Shown here in pieces: positions 24,636 to 33,627 of a DNA stretch of 64,000 nt. Positions within the stretch are counted from its first letter, which is position 1; each line of letters starts with the position of its first letter. Both the position numbers and the translations under genes were made by a program. This DNA is from Collinsella tanakaei YIT 12063 (GTDB taxonomy: Bacteria > Actinomycetota > Coriobacteriia > Coriobacteriales > Coriobacteriaceae): positions 1 through 64,000 of the forward strand of contig NZ_JH126469.1 in the NCBI RefSeq assembly GCF_000225705.1. The letters are read 5' to 3'. Under the pieces are notes generated by a model that was not told where the DNA came from, ran no database searches, and saw only the letters and a list, made by a program, of their open reading frames with translations.

Positions 24636-26855
24636 ATGATTCCAACCCTTGGTAACGGGCTGCAAGTCTTTGCGATGGTGCTGTCGCTGCTAAGCGCTGC
24701 GGTGCTGATTGGCGCCACCAAGGCTCGCGGGCTTGAGAGCGGCCGCCGCGAGTCGCTGATCAACGCCGGCTACCTTATGGTGTTTGGCACCACCATCGCC
24801 CTCACGTTGTGCATCGTCATCATTCTGGTGTGCTTTGTGACCAGCAACTTTAGCCTGGCGTACGTGGTGAGCAACTATCCCAATACGGATAGCGCACTCA
24901 AGCCCCTGTACGAGGTATCCGCCGTGTGGGCGGGTCGCCAGGGATCGCTTCTGCTGTGGACCTGGCTCATCTCCGTCTTTACCAGCGTGGTCGCATGGCG
25001 TCGCATGCGCGTGACGGACGACCTCTCCAACGCCGCCCTGGGCGTGGCGCAGATCATCGTGGCGCTGTTCGCGGCGACCCTGGTGTTCTCCGATTCCAAC
25101 AATCCCTTCATGGCGACCGCGCCGGAGTTCCTCAACGCCGACGGCACCCTTGCCGGCACCATTGGCGGCATGAACCCGCTGTTGATGCATTGGGCCATGA
25201 TCTTGCATCCGCCCGCGACCTTTATAGGCTACGCCGGCATGACCCTGCCGTTCGCCTACGCCATGGCGGCCCTTATTTGCGGCGACATGTCCGCCCGCTG
25301 GGTCGAGCTGTGCGACCGCATCGCCGTGTTCAGCTTCATCTTCCTCACCATTGGCATGGCGCTGGGCGCCGTGTGGGCCTACGTGGTGCTGGGCTGGGGC
25401 GGCTTCTGGGCGTGGGACGCCGTGGAGAACGCGAGCCTCATGAGCTGGCTCACCGGCGTGGCCATGATCCACAGCTTCACCCTGTACCGCAAGCGCGGCT
25501 GCTTCAAGCGCTGGAGCATGTTCAGCGCCACCATCACGTTCATCTTTGTTGTTCTGGGCACCTTCATCACTCGTTCCGGTCTTGTGCAGTCCGTCCACGC
25601 CTTTGCGGAGGACCCCGTCTCCACGTATTTCTTCCTCGCCATCATGGTTGCGGCGGGCATGGCGTTCCTTATCGGCATCCTGTATCGCCACGGTCAGATT
25701 GTGGAGGACGATGAGATCGAGTCGCTGCTCTCCAAGAACGGCTCGTACTACATCACCAACCTGGTGATGTGCGTATCCGCCGTGCTGGTGGCCTACCTTA
25801 CGGTCTCCAGCGCGCTGCCCACGTGGATGCCCCTGGGCGGCAGCGTGATCGCGGCGGGCGCCTTCAACGCGGTCGCCCGTCCGGTGGGAACGCTGTTCTG
25901 CCTGCTTATGGCCGTGTGCCCCATGCTTGGCTGGCGCAAGACCGATGGCGCCGCCTTCGCTCGCAACATGCGCGTGCCTGCAATCGCGGGCGCGGTGGTG
26001 TTTGCGGGGCTGATGTTCTTGTTCGTCACCAAGTTTGTCCCTGAGTACGATGCCATCGTCACCGCGGGCGGTGCTGCCGCCACCGCGCTGACCGAGCAGG
26101 GCCCCAAGGTGTACTACTTCGCCCTGACCGTGCTCGCGTTTGCCACGGCGTCGCTGCTGCTTACCAGTAGCGCTTACCTGCTTGTTCGTGGCGTCTCCGT
26201 CCGCATGCGCAACAAGGGCGAGAACCCCGTTGTGGCGCTTGCCCAGCTGTTCCGCCACTCGCCCGCGCAGGCTGGCGGGTACCTGACCCATCTTGGCGTC
26301 GCGGTTGTGCTGGTTGGCCTGGTGGGATCTTCCATGTACGTGCAGGAGCAGACGCTTAATCTGTCCGCGGACCAGGGCCAGGGCGGCCAGGTGGGCTCCT
26401 ACGTGCTCACCGTGACGGGCACGCGCGAGTACACGGATTCCGCGTCCGACATGTTTAAGGAAGTACAGCTCTCTGTGACCGATGCCGCGACCGGCCGCGA
26501 GCTGGGCACGCTTGCGCCCTCCATGGAGGTGAGCGCCACCAACTCCGGCCAGCAGACCCTGCACGCCGGCGTGCTGAGCTTTCCGCTGGAAGACCTGTTT
26601 GTGGCGTTCCAGGGCCTTAACGCGGACGGCACGCTTTCCATCAACGTGAAGATCAACCCGTTGATCATGCTCAACTGGATTGGCGCCGGCATCTCTATCG
26701 TGGGCATCATCCTGGCGTTCGCCCCGCGCCGTGCCACGCCGCTGCTGGCTGCGGATGAACGCGCTGCCGCTGAGGGTGCCGGGCGCGCGGCGGGCAAGGC
26801 GGGCCGCGGCCGGTCCTCGTCCAAAAAGGCAAAGGGGGCGAAGCACCGTGGCTAG
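24636..26855 (+). CDS. ccmF: Cytochrome c heme lyase subunit CcmF
   Basis: 739 residues, ATG after AAAGGAGA, with about 14-15 membrane segments. The tryptophan-rich periplasmic heme loop is clear: WGGFWAWDAVENASLMSWL at about 254-272, flanked by conserved His positions in MIHSFTLYRKRG. Other CcmF marks are WAGRQGSLLLWTW (about 96-108), LMHWAMILHPPATFIGYAG (about 183-201) and a long periplasmic beta region near the end. It would ligate heme to CxxCH cysteines. The C-terminus carries an unusual Lys/Gly/Ala-rich cytoplasmic tail (GRGRSSSKKAKGAKHRG). The stop overlaps the ccmA start by 8 bases, so the two are translationally coupled. Confidence 0.93.
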   Translation: MIPTLGNGLQVFAMVLSLLSAAVLIGATKARGLESGRRESLINAGYLMVFGTTIALTLCIVIILVCFVTSNFSLAYVVSNYPNTDSALKPLYEVSAVWAGRQGSLLLWTWLISVFTSVVAWRRMRVTDDLSNAALGVAQIIVALFAATLVFSDSNNPFMATAPEFLNADGTLAGTIGGMNPLLMHWAMILHPPATFIGYAGMTLPFAYAMAALICGDMSARWVELCDRIAVFSFIFLTIGMALGAVWAYVVLGWGGFWAWDAVENASLMSWLTGVAMIHSFTLYRKRGCFKRWSMFSATITFIFVVLGTFITRSGLVQSVHAFAEDPVSTYFFLAIMVAAGMAFLIGILYRHGQIVEDDEIESLLSKNGSYYITNLVMCVSAVLVAYLTVSSALPTWMPLGGSVIAAGAFNAVARPVGTLFCLLMAVCPMLGWRKTDGAAFARNMRVPAIAGAVVFAGLMFLFVTKFVPEYDAIVTAGGAAATALTEQGPKVYYFALTVLAFATASLLLTSSAYLLVRGVSVRMRNKGENPVVALAQLFRHSPAQAGGYLTHLGVAVVLVGLVGSSMYVQEQTLNLSADQGQGGQVGSYVLTVTGTREYTDSASDMFKEVQLSVTDAATGRELGTLAPSMEVSATNSGQQTLHAGVLSFPLEDLFVAFQGLNADGTLSINVKINPLIMLNWIGAGISIVGIILAFAPRRATPLLAADERAAAEGAGRAAGKAGRGRSSSKKAKGAKHRG

Positions 26856-27645
26856 TGCCGGGGCTGGTACCGTGTCTGGTGCCGTGGCTGGTGCTGTGCC
26901 TGGTGCCGGGGCTTTGGGGGCTTCCGGTGGCAGCGAGTTGGCGATCGACGCGCGCGGCCTGGTGAAGCAGTTTGGGTCGCGCCGCGGCCTGGACGGCGTT
27001 GATTTGCAACTGCCTGCGGGGGCGTTCTTGTCGATCTTTGGTCCCAACGGCGCGGGCAAGACCACGCTGCTGCGCATGCTGGCGCTGCTCTCCCGGCCCA
27101 CGCGCGGGTCGCTTACCATGCTGGGAGTCGACGCTTTGGAGGAGCCGGACGCGCTGCGCTCGCGCGTTGGGCTGATCTCGCACAAGTCCATGCTGTACGG
27201 GGATTTGACCGCGCGGGAGAACCTGGAGTTCTTTAGCTCGCTGTACCCGGGCGGGCCGGATTGCGCGCGCATCGACGAGTTGCTGCGCTTGGTTGAGCTG
27301 GACCATCGCCGCAACGACCCCGTGCGCACCTTTTCGCGCGGCATGCAGCAGAGGCTGTCCATCGCTCGCGCGCTGGTGAACGATCCCGACCTGGTGCTTT
27401 TGGATGAGCCGTATTCCGGCTTGGATCCTCACGCGGCGGAGCTGTTCGACCAGCTTATCGACCGTGTTCGCGACGGGCGCACCTTTGTGATGGTGAGCCA
27501 TGACCTGCAGAAGGGTTATGAGATGTGCACCCACGCGCTCATTTTGGCTCGGGGCCAGGTGGTGGTGTGCGCCGAGCGCGCTCAGATTGACGCCGCGGCG
27601 TTTCGCGACCTGTATCTGGCGACTGTTGGCGTGGGGGTGGCGTGA
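26848..27645 (+). CDS. ccmA: Heme exporter ATP-binding protein CcmA
   Basis: 265 residues from GTG 26848 (AAAGGGGGCG upstream), overlapping ccmF. After a ~30-residue Gly/Ala/Val-rich leader comes an ABC ATPase: Walker A FGPNGAGKTTLLRML (about 65-79), Q-loop region RVGLISHKSMLYGDLTARENL, signature FSRGMQQRLSIARAL, Walker B DLVLLDEPYSGLD, and switch His in VMVSHD. The DLTARENL stretch and coupling to ccmF/ccmB mark it as CcmA, which powers release of heme-bound CcmE rather than heme export as such. The poorly conserved leader suggests the start could lie nearer the ABC core. Confidence 0.92.
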   Translation: MASAGAGTVSGAVAGAVPGAGALGASGGSELAIDARGLVKQFGSRRGLDGVDLQLPAGAFLSIFGPNGAGKTTLLRMLALLSRPTRGSLTMLGVDALEEPDALRSRVGLISHKSMLYGDLTARENLEFFSSLYPGGPDCARIDELLRLVELDHRRNDPVRTFSRGMQQRLSIARALVNDPDLVLLDEPYSGLDPHAAELFDQLIDRVRDGRTFVMVSHDLQKGYEMCTHALILARGQVVVCAERAQIDAAAFRDLYLATVGVGVA

Positions 27646-28382
27646 TGGCGCGCGTGCAGAAAAAACTCGTCCAGAAAAAGCAGGCGCAAAGCAAGTTTGT
27701 CCAATACAAGGCCCTGCTCATGAAAGACGTGAGGCAGGAACTGCGCACGCGCGAGATGCTTACGTCCATGGTGGTCTACGCGCTGCTGGTATTGACCATC
27801 TACGGCGCGGCGCTGGCGCAGGTGGGCGATAAGCTGCAGGTGGTCTCCTTCGCCGGAGGCCTGCTGTGGGCGCTCATCATCTTTACCAGCCTGCTGGGGC
27901 TGAACCGCAGCTTTAGCCATGAGACGGAATCGGGCTGCCTGGAGGGCATTTTGCTGGCGCCCGTGGACCGTGCGGTGGTGTTTCTGGCCAAGGCGACCAG
28001 CAACCTGCTGTTCTTGGTCGCGGTCGAGGTTGTGGTAATCCCGCTGTTCTTTTTGTTCTTCTTGTCCGGTGCGCAGCTGGCGGCCACTACGCCCATGATC
28101 GCGCTGCCGCTGCTGGTGGGCACGGTGGGCGTGGCAGGCGTGGGCACGCTGCTCTCGACCATGACCATCGATACGCGTGGGCGCGACGTGTTGCTGGCGA
28201 TTCTGTTCATTCCCGTGGCGTTTCCGCTGCTCTATGCGTGCGTCTCTGCGACTACCGTGGCGTTTATGGGGGTCGAGGGCACGTTTGGAACGTTTTGGAG
28301 CTCGTGCGGCATGGCCGCGGCGTACGACGTGATCATGATCGCGGCTGCTTGGGGCCTGTACGAGTTCGCGTTGGACGCGTAA
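27645..28382 (+). CDS. ccmB: Heme exporter permease CcmB
   Basis: 245 residues; the ATG overlaps the ccmA TGA (TGATG). A basic N-terminus (VQKKLVQKKQAQSK) is followed by LLMKDVRQELRTREMLTSMVV, the typical CcmB start, and six hydrophobic segments. The FRLLGLNRSF-like GLNRSFSHETESGCLEG loop (about 83-100) is a family hallmark, as is the LLAPVDR turn after it. With CcmA and CcmC it forms the ABC complex that loads and releases holo-CcmE. Slightly longer than usual because of the basic leader. A terminator follows immediately. Confidence 0.92.
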   Translation: MARVQKKLVQKKQAQSKFVQYKALLMKDVRQELRTREMLTSMVVYALLVLTIYGAALAQVGDKLQVVSFAGGLLWALIIFTSLLGLNRSFSHETESGCLEGILLAPVDRAVVFLAKATSNLLFLVAVEVVVIPLFFLFFLSGAQLAATTPMIALPLLVGTVGVAGVGTLLSTMTIDTRGRDVLLAILFIPVAFPLLYACVSATTVAFMGVEGTFGTFWSSCGMAAAYDVIMIAAAWGLYEFALDA

Positions 28383-28450
28383 GGGCATTGCGGGTGCTGC
28401 GGGCGCGAGGACTGTTGGTGCGGTTGGCGCTCTGTTGTGCTTGGTTTGAT

Positions 28451-28484
28451 ACGGCGTTGTCCCTTTCGGGCGGCGCCGTTTTTT
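28451..28484 (+). terminator. Terminator ending the ccmEFAB operon
   Basis: A 12-bp stem with three G-T pairs (28451-28462 with 28468-28479), a 5-base loop and six Ts. It touches the stop codon of the convergent gene, marking a hard boundary between ccmB and the inserted minus-strand block. Confidence 0.8.
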
Positions 28485-29591
28485 CTAGCGCTTCTCGTCC
28501 CGGGCCTCTTCTGTTTCCGAGGCATCCGCACTCTCATTAGAGGGCTTCTCGTCCGTAGAGTTCTCGTCCGTAGAGTTCTCGTCCGTTGCTTTGGTTGTCG
28601 CAGGTTTAGGAAAGAGGGCGTTCCACAGGCTGGTTCGGCGCGCTTCGAAATCATCGATTTGGATATGAATGGGGCGCCCTTGGATCCGCGCCAAGCGCAT
28701 CATCGCGATATGGAAGAGCTTGGGGTCTCTCAGCTCTTTACTTGTGATGTTTACGACGCTGACGCCAAGGGCCTCGAGTTCGTTGGTTCGCCGGGAATCT
28801 TCTTGCATCGCTTTTGCGGAGGCGTGGTGGAGCGTGCTGCCATATTCAACGTCGACTTTTCCAATCTCAAGGTACACGTCGCAACGGCGCAGGCCGCTTG
28901 TTCCGTCTACAAGGTAATCCATGTGTAGGGGGCCTCGATTGTATCCTCCCAAGCGATAGGGGAGGCGCATGACGATTGCCATCTTTGCCTCCTCGGGAGA
29001 TCGGGCGTTGTCAGCGACGTACCGGAGTGCCTTGAGCGCGATGCCCGCCCCGCGGATGTGACGGTTTGCCTGGGCAAAGTTGGTGAGCTTTTCGACCGTG
29101 GTCAGCGGAGATCTAGGTGCTGCGACGGTCTTGAAGGCCGTTTTTCCCTGCTGTACCTCGTCCTCATATTTTGGATTTGGAACAATGGCGTACCAGCCGC
29201 AAAGCTCAAATCCCAACTGCAATCGTTGGATGAACGTAAGCCTGCTGCATATGGAGACGTAGAAGTGCTCTATGGAAAGCCCTGTTACGCCCGCACCGAA
29301 ATCGATGAATTGCTCAACCCCTTTGGGTTCGACGTATCGATGGAACACGATATTTTTGATATGCGGCCGCTTTGCATCCTTTGGAAGAACGATATGCAGG
29401 CGGGGCGATGTGGCACCGCAGCTCCTGATTCGCTTGATTGCCGTGGGTCCGTACGTGTTGCCAGCGGGTATGGACAGCTGAGTCTCCTTTGATTGGACAG
29501 ACCCGGCTGTTCCTGGCGCGGCGAGGGCGCGAAGGCATTCAAGTTCCGTTATGTCGCTTACACAAATATCCATGCACATACCGTAGCGCAT
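28485..29591 (-). CDS. Protein with C-terminal DUF559/Vsr-like nuclease domain
   Basis: About 368 residues if started at the ATG at 29591; 29579 and 29573 are in-frame alternatives, and none has a good ribosome site, so the start is open. The N-terminal half (DITELECLRALAAPG, SPRLHIVLPKDAKRP, RLTFIQRLQLGFELCGWYA) resembles the AbiEi-like/hypothetical proteins common in Coriobacteria. The C-terminal part has CDVYLEIGKVDVEYGSTLHH, then DSRRTNELEALGVSVVNIT, matching the D-x-E-Y-G...D-x-x-R-x-x-x-L-x-x-x-G-x-x-V-x-x-x-T pattern of DUF559/Vsr endonuclease-fold proteins. The tail is low-complexity (TDENSTDENSTDEK) from a DNA tandem repeat. Repeat copy B begins about 220 bases upstream. Defence or DNA-processing role is inferred only. 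Confidence 0.6.
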   Translation of the reverse strand: MRYGMCMDICVSDITELECLRALAAPGTAGSVQSKETQLSIPAGNTYGPTAIKRIRSCGATSPRLHIVLPKDAKRPHIKNIVFHRYVEPKGVEQFIDFGAGVTGLSIEHFYVSICSRLTFIQRLQLGFELCGWYAIVPNPKYEDEVQQGKTAFKTVAAPRSPLTTVEKLTNFAQANRHIRGAGIALKALRYVADNARSPEEAKMAIVMRLPYRLGGYNRGPLHMDYLVDGTSGLRRCDVYLEIGKVDVEYGSTLHHASAKAMQEDSRRTNELEALGVSVVNITSKELRDPKLFHIAMMRLARIQGRPIHIQIDDFEARRTSLWNALFPKPATTKATDENSTDENSTDEKPSNESADASETEEARDEKR

Positions 29592-29810
29592 GCAAGTGGG
29601 TGGGTAGGGGGCCGGAAGAAGAAAAGTGGAACGCTGTCTTTCAAAAGTATTACAGGAATCTATCAAGCGCTGGTAGGGGCGCGAGTGCTGCGAGTTGCGC
29701 TGGGGGTTGCCCGGTTTTTTAAGGGCGGTGGCCGGGTCCGTGCGGCTTGGTGGGGCTTGCCGCGTGGTTTTACTTGCGTTTTGGCGCGGTCCTGTCTGCG
29801 GTCTTGCCCG

Positions 29811-30138
29811 CGCGCTGTTTTTGGCCTCCGGTTTGACTTGGGGTCTCTGCTGAAAACAGGCTCCGTTTGCATCCGTCATCTACTTTTTGGGTCCAGTTGG
29901 ACTTGACGATGCTGAAAATGCGGTCCAGTTGGACTTGGGCTCGGAAGGCCCCGAGGGGTCGTGAGAAAAAGCGCTGGATAGGAGCCCGGAGCACCAGGCT
30001 CCCGGCGGCGCCAAGTTTAACTGGAGGTCATTTTTAGCGTCGGAGGTAAACTGGAGCCCGTTTTCAGCAGAACGCCAAGTCCAACTGGAGCCCGTTTTCA
30101 GCAGAACGCCAAGTCCAACCGGACCGCGTTTTCAGCAG
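29811..30138 (+). repeat. Dispersed 0.3-kb inverted multi-unit repeat, copy B
   Basis: Left arm 29811-29939 has four units in one direction (CTGCTGAAAA..., TCCAGTTGGACTTG...). Right arm 30010-30138 has four in the other (CCAAGTCCAACTGGAG, then GTTTTCAGCAGAACG), two of them nearly identical. The 70-base centre holds a GGAGCC/GGCTCC hairpin and shares GCTGGATAGGAGCCCGG-like sequence with copy A. It lies 5' of the DUF559-like gene and 3' of the subtilase. It is the least decayed of the three copies. Confidence 0.9.
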
Positions 30139-30207
30139 TGGCCCGCGTGCGGCCGACGAGGAGCCCATACTGGGAGTGCGCGCGGACGCGAGAAGGGGCG
30201 AATAGCA

Positions 30208-30238
30208 GAGAAGGAGGGGTGCAAGGCCCCTCCTTCTC
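30208..30238 (-). terminator. Terminator after the subtilase gene
   Basis: GAGAAGGAGGGG pairs with CCCCTCCTTCTC (12 bp, 7-base loop), 75 bases past the subtilase stop. The T-run on the minus side is weak (TGCTATTC), so it may act in both directions. Confidence 0.65.
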
Positions 30239-30313
30239 ACGTGAAGCTATGTTCCGCGTGGCTTGAACGCGTGGTCCGGGCGCGGGGTCCGGGCGCGGGG
30301 CCCGAAGTGCGTG

Positions 30314-32428
30314 CTAGATCAGGCCAAACTTGATCGCGCTCGAGAGCAGGGCGGCCATCATGCCGCGCGAGCAGTTGACGTCGGGTTGGATCTGGCGCCC
30401 GCCATCGACGTCGACGCCGTTGATAAGCTCTTTGTTGATGCACCAGGCGACGGACTTGCGCGCCCACGAGCTGGTCTTGTCCGCATCAGGCATGGCTTCG
30501 AACTTGGTCATGTCGACGTTTTCCACCTCGTCCTCAGAAGCGAGGATGTTGGCGAAGATGCAGCACAGTTGCTCGCGCGTAAGGGGCTGGCCAACGCCAA
30601 AGACCTCGTCCGAGAAACCGTTGATGTAACCCTTGTCATATGCCCAGTTGACGCCGACGGTGTACCAGTCGTCCAGGACGTCTTTGTGAGGGGCGCGTGG
30701 TGCAGAGGTGTCGCTCTTGCCCAGGTAGTTGTAGAACACGGCGGCGGCCTGCTCGCGCAGGAGGTCGTTGTTGGGACCAAAGGTGCCGGTGCCGTCGTCG
30801 TAGCCGTGCATGATGCCGCGGCGGGTGATGTCGAGCACGGCGTCGTAGAACCAGTCGTCCGGCTTGACGTCGGGGAACTGGGCGGCGTCGATGATATTTT
30901 GCAGCTCGACCAGGGCGGCCGCGACGTTGAGGGCGCCGTGGCTACCGCTCAGTTCGCTTCGGTCGTTTTCGGCGTCCACCACGGGCTCGGCGGTGGCGTA
31001 GAGGGCCTGGCATACCTGGTCAACGGTGGCGTCCGGGTTTTGGGCAAACATCAGCGCGGCGGCGGCAGAGACCATGGGCGACGCCATGGACGTGCCGGTC
31101 ATGCGGTTGTACTTGCCGTACTTGACGTTGCCGATGGTGGTGTCGCGCGGGTAGGTAGACCAGATGGATGCGCCGGGTGCGGAGATGTCCTTGGCCTTGT
31201 TGTAGTCCGAGAACGCCACGTTTGAACCGGTGGGGGTGAGGGCCGTAACGGCGATGCACTCCTCAAAGTCCGCGGGGTAGATGTTCTCGGTATAGGCGGT
31301 GTCGACCTTGTTGCCGTTGCCGGCGGCGCACACGGTGGCGATGCGGTAGTCGTTGCGGGCGGTGCGGATGGTTTCCTCAAGCAGGCGGTCGTTGATGTCG
31401 CTGCCGTAGTAGCCCAGGCTCATATTGATAACGTGCAGGTTGTCAACGGCGCCGGAGCTCACCAGCGTCATGATGTACTGGTACGCGGAGATGATCGCGG
31501 TGGTGTTGGACTTGGGCGAGGCGTCGTCGCTAAAGACCTTGACGGGCAGGATTTTCGCGTTGTAAGAACCGCCGGCGATGCCGATGGAGTTGTTGGCGGT
31601 CGCGGCGATGATGCCCGCGACGTGCGTGCCGTGACCCACGTTGTCGCCGTCACCGGTAAGGGCCTTGTTGTAGTAAGAGTCCCATGCAAGCGAGGTTAGG
31701 ACGTTCGCCTTGAGGTCGTCATGGTTCAGCATCACGCCGGAGTCCAGCACGGCGACGGTGACATCGGCGTCCGCCTTGGCCATGTTCCACGCCTCGACAA
31801 AGTGGGACGAGTACAGGTAGTACTGGTTGGGGTCCTCGTCCGGATTAGAGTTCTTGGCCCAGGGATCGTTGGGCATTTGGTCGACGGCCAAGGTGGACAC
31901 CTCGCTGGCGGACGTCGCGGCGCGGGCGGCGTCGGTGCTTGCGGCAGAGGCCAGCGGCTCGTCGATCACGGGCTCGATGAGGTTGTACACGTAGTTGAGC
32001 TGGGCGGATTCAACGCTGTCCAGCTCAAGGGCGTCTTCAAGCGCCTCCTGGTCAGAGACTCCCTGCTCTGGCTGCACTTCAAGGGCGATGTCGCCGTCGG
32101 CGGTGGTGATCTGCTGGGTCACGTTCAGGCCTGCTTGGTCAAGCTCTTGGAATGTGGACGAGGAGTCGAGCATGGAGATGTCGCCGTTTGCGCGCCCGTC
32201 GCCCAGGGACTGCAGTTCGCGTTCCGCTGTGTTTGTCAGCGTAACGATGACGCCGTCGGTCTCGGGCGAGGTGGATGCCTGGCCTGCAGCGGCTGAGGCA
32301 GCGGTTGAGGGGGCTGCGGCTGCCGCGCCGGTGCCTCCGTTGTCCGCGCGCGCGGAGAGCGGCGCCAGGCCAATGCTCAGGGCGAGCGCGGCGGTCGCAA
32401 GGAGGCGGATGTGGGTGAATTGCTTCAT
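30314..32428 (-). CDS. Secreted subtilisin-like protease with SLH modules
   Basis: 704 residues. Signal peptide 1-29 (MKQFTHIRLLATAALALSIG, then ADN). Residues about 55-155 resemble an I9-type propeptide. The S8 catalytic triad is complete: Asp229 in VAVLDSGVMLNHDDL, His266 in GHGTHVAGII, Ser447 in GTSMASPM; the oxyanion Asn is in AAGNGN. From about residue 498 come three SLH-like repeats (FPDVKPDDWFYDAVLDITRRG; DDWYTVGVNWAYDKGYINGF; SSWARKSVAWCINKELINGV) that would hold the protease at the S-layer or wall. These repeats differ from the DWFAxxVV type in the two large surface proteins here. Minus-strand gene inside the split ccm region. Confidence 0.93.
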   Translation of the reverse strand: MKQFTHIRLLATAALALSIGLAPLSARADNGGTGAAAAAPSTAASAAAGQASTSPETDGVIVTLTNTAERELQSLGDGRANGDISMLDSSSTFQELDQAGLNVTQQITTADGDIALEVQPEQGVSDQEALEDALELDSVESAQLNYVYNLIEPVIDEPLASAASTDAARAATSASEVSTLAVDQMPNDPWAKNSNPDEDPNQYYLYSSHFVEAWNMAKADADVTVAVLDSGVMLNHDDLKANVLTSLAWDSYYNKALTGDGDNVGHGTHVAGIIAATANNSIGIAGGSYNAKILPVKVFSDDASPKSNTTAIISAYQYIMTLVSSGAVDNLHVINMSLGYYGSDINDRLLEETIRTARNDYRIATVCAAGNGNKVDTAYTENIYPADFEECIAVTALTPTGSNVAFSDYNKAKDISAPGASIWSTYPRDTTIGNVKYGKYNRMTGTSMASPMVSAAAALMFAQNPDATVDQVCQALYATAEPVVDAENDRSELSGSHGALNVAAALVELQNIIDAAQFPDVKPDDWFYDAVLDITRRGIMHGYDDGTGTFGPNNDLLREQAAAVFYNYLGKSDTSAPRAPHKDVLDDWYTVGVNWAYDKGYINGFSDEVFGVGQPLTREQLCCIFANILASEDEVENVDMTKFEAMPDADKTSSWARKSVAWCINKELINGVDVDGGRQIQPDVNCSRGMMAALLSSAIKFGLI

Positions 32429-32680
32429 ACGGTACTCCTAAAAGTGGCAAGCTCAAGGCAAGTAAAAGCAGCGTGCAATTAGGATTATTGTAGCAACATT
32501 AGCCTTTTAAGCGCCCTTGCGAACAGGGATTGACGTGCGGGTGCAACCCGGCGCGACTGCGACCCGGCATGCCGCCTGCAAAGCGGGTCTTCGAAACGCT
32601 CGACACGTTTCGGTATCGCAACGCAGGACGAATCGGCTACCATAGGGAACGTTCTTATATATATGAGAGGGGAGAGATAC

Positions 32681-33625
32681 GTGAGAGGGGAGAGAACGTT
32701 GCAATCAAAGGCAGATAGGCTCGTCCCAATACTGCTGGTACTTGGTGCGCTGCTTACCGCAGTCGACGTAGCATGGACCTTTACCCTGGCGCCGCTGGTG
32801 CAGGGCGCGGTTCTGTCCGAGCCCACTGTGATCGCGGGGCAGGTTGTCACCACCAAGCTGTTGCTGAGCCAAAAGATCTTCTACCTGCACGTGCCGGTGG
32901 CGATCGCGTCGTTCGCGATCATGTTCTTTGTGGCGTACTACGGCGTGAGGTTCTTGATGACCAAGGATCGCAAGTACGACCTTCGTTCGCAGACCGCGGC
33001 GCAGGTTACGTTGGTGTTTATCATCGCCACCATGGTTTCCGGTGATCTGTGGACCCGCTTTGAGTGGGGCGTGTGGTGGGTGTGGGAGCCGCGGCTTACC
33101 ACGTACTTCATCTTGATGTTGCTGGTCATTGGCTACTTTATCCTGCGCAACGCCATCGAGGACCCGGAGCGCCGCGCCCGCTTCTGCGCGGTCTTTGGCA
33201 TTGTGGCGTTCATCGATGCGCCCATCTCGTTCCTCATCACGCGCATGGTGCCCTCGTCGATTCACCCCGTGGTGTTCCGCACGGACAGCGGCCTGCCGCC
33301 CATGATGCTCATTCCGTTTTTGCTGGGCCTGTTTGGCATGCTCATGATCGGGTTCGCCCTGTACCGTTACGCGCTGCGCGTCCATACGGATGCGCTAGTG
33401 GTGGACGAGCTTAAAGAACAGCTGGAAGAAATGGACGCCCGCTCTACCCGCGTTGCCGCGGACGATGCCCTGGCACGCCTACGCGCCGCCGCCAGCTCTG
33501 TCGCCCCCGCTGTAGCCGACGCCTCGCCCGCAGCTCCTGCCGCGTCTTCCGGCTCGACTGCTGCGGCCCTTGACTCGGCGTCCGCGACCGCCAGCCCCGC
33601 CCATTCCGCATCTTTGGAGGACTAG
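32681..33625 (+). CDS. ccmC: Heme transporter subunit CcmC
   Basis: About 314 residues from GTG 32681. The ribosome site GAGAGGGGAGAGA is tandemly duplicated, so TTG 32699 is equally well placed, and ATG 32663 is possible. Six membrane segments, with the tryptophan-rich heme motif WGVWWVWEPRLTTYF (Glu where proteobacterial CcmC has Asp) and the flanking His residues in YLHVPVAI and SSIHPVV. CcmC loads heme onto CcmE. A ~70-residue Ala/Ser/Pro-rich C-terminal tail is extra to the family. It is followed 2 bases later by ccmD and is separated from ccmEFAB by 4.3 kb of opposite-strand genes. Confidence 0.92.
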   Translation: MRGERTLQSKADRLVPILLVLGALLTAVDVAWTFTLAPLVQGAVLSEPTVIAGQVVTTKLLLSQKIFYLHVPVAIASFAIMFFVAYYGVRFLMTKDRKYDLRSQTAAQVTLVFIIATMVSGDLWTRFEWGVWWVWEPRLTTYFILMLLVIGYFILRNAIEDPERRARFCAVFGIVAFIDAPISFLITRMVPSSIHPVVFRTDSGLPPMMLIPFLLGLFGMLMIGFALYRYALRVHTDALVVDELKEQLEEMDARSTRVAADDALARLRAAASSVAPAVADASPAAPAASSGSTAAALDSASATASPAHSASLED

Positions 33626-33627
33626 CC

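Noticed and set aside
24690-27362. Long minus-strand open frame (about 890 codons) antisense to ccmF and ccmA
   Set aside because: It is His/Gly/Arg-rich, has no start signal, and is the expected shadow of high third-position GC in the ccm genes.
29592-29879. Upstream extension of the DUF559-like gene to 29879
   Set aside because: It would run into repeat copy B, has Arg/Pro/Thr-rich shadow-like composition and no ribosome site.
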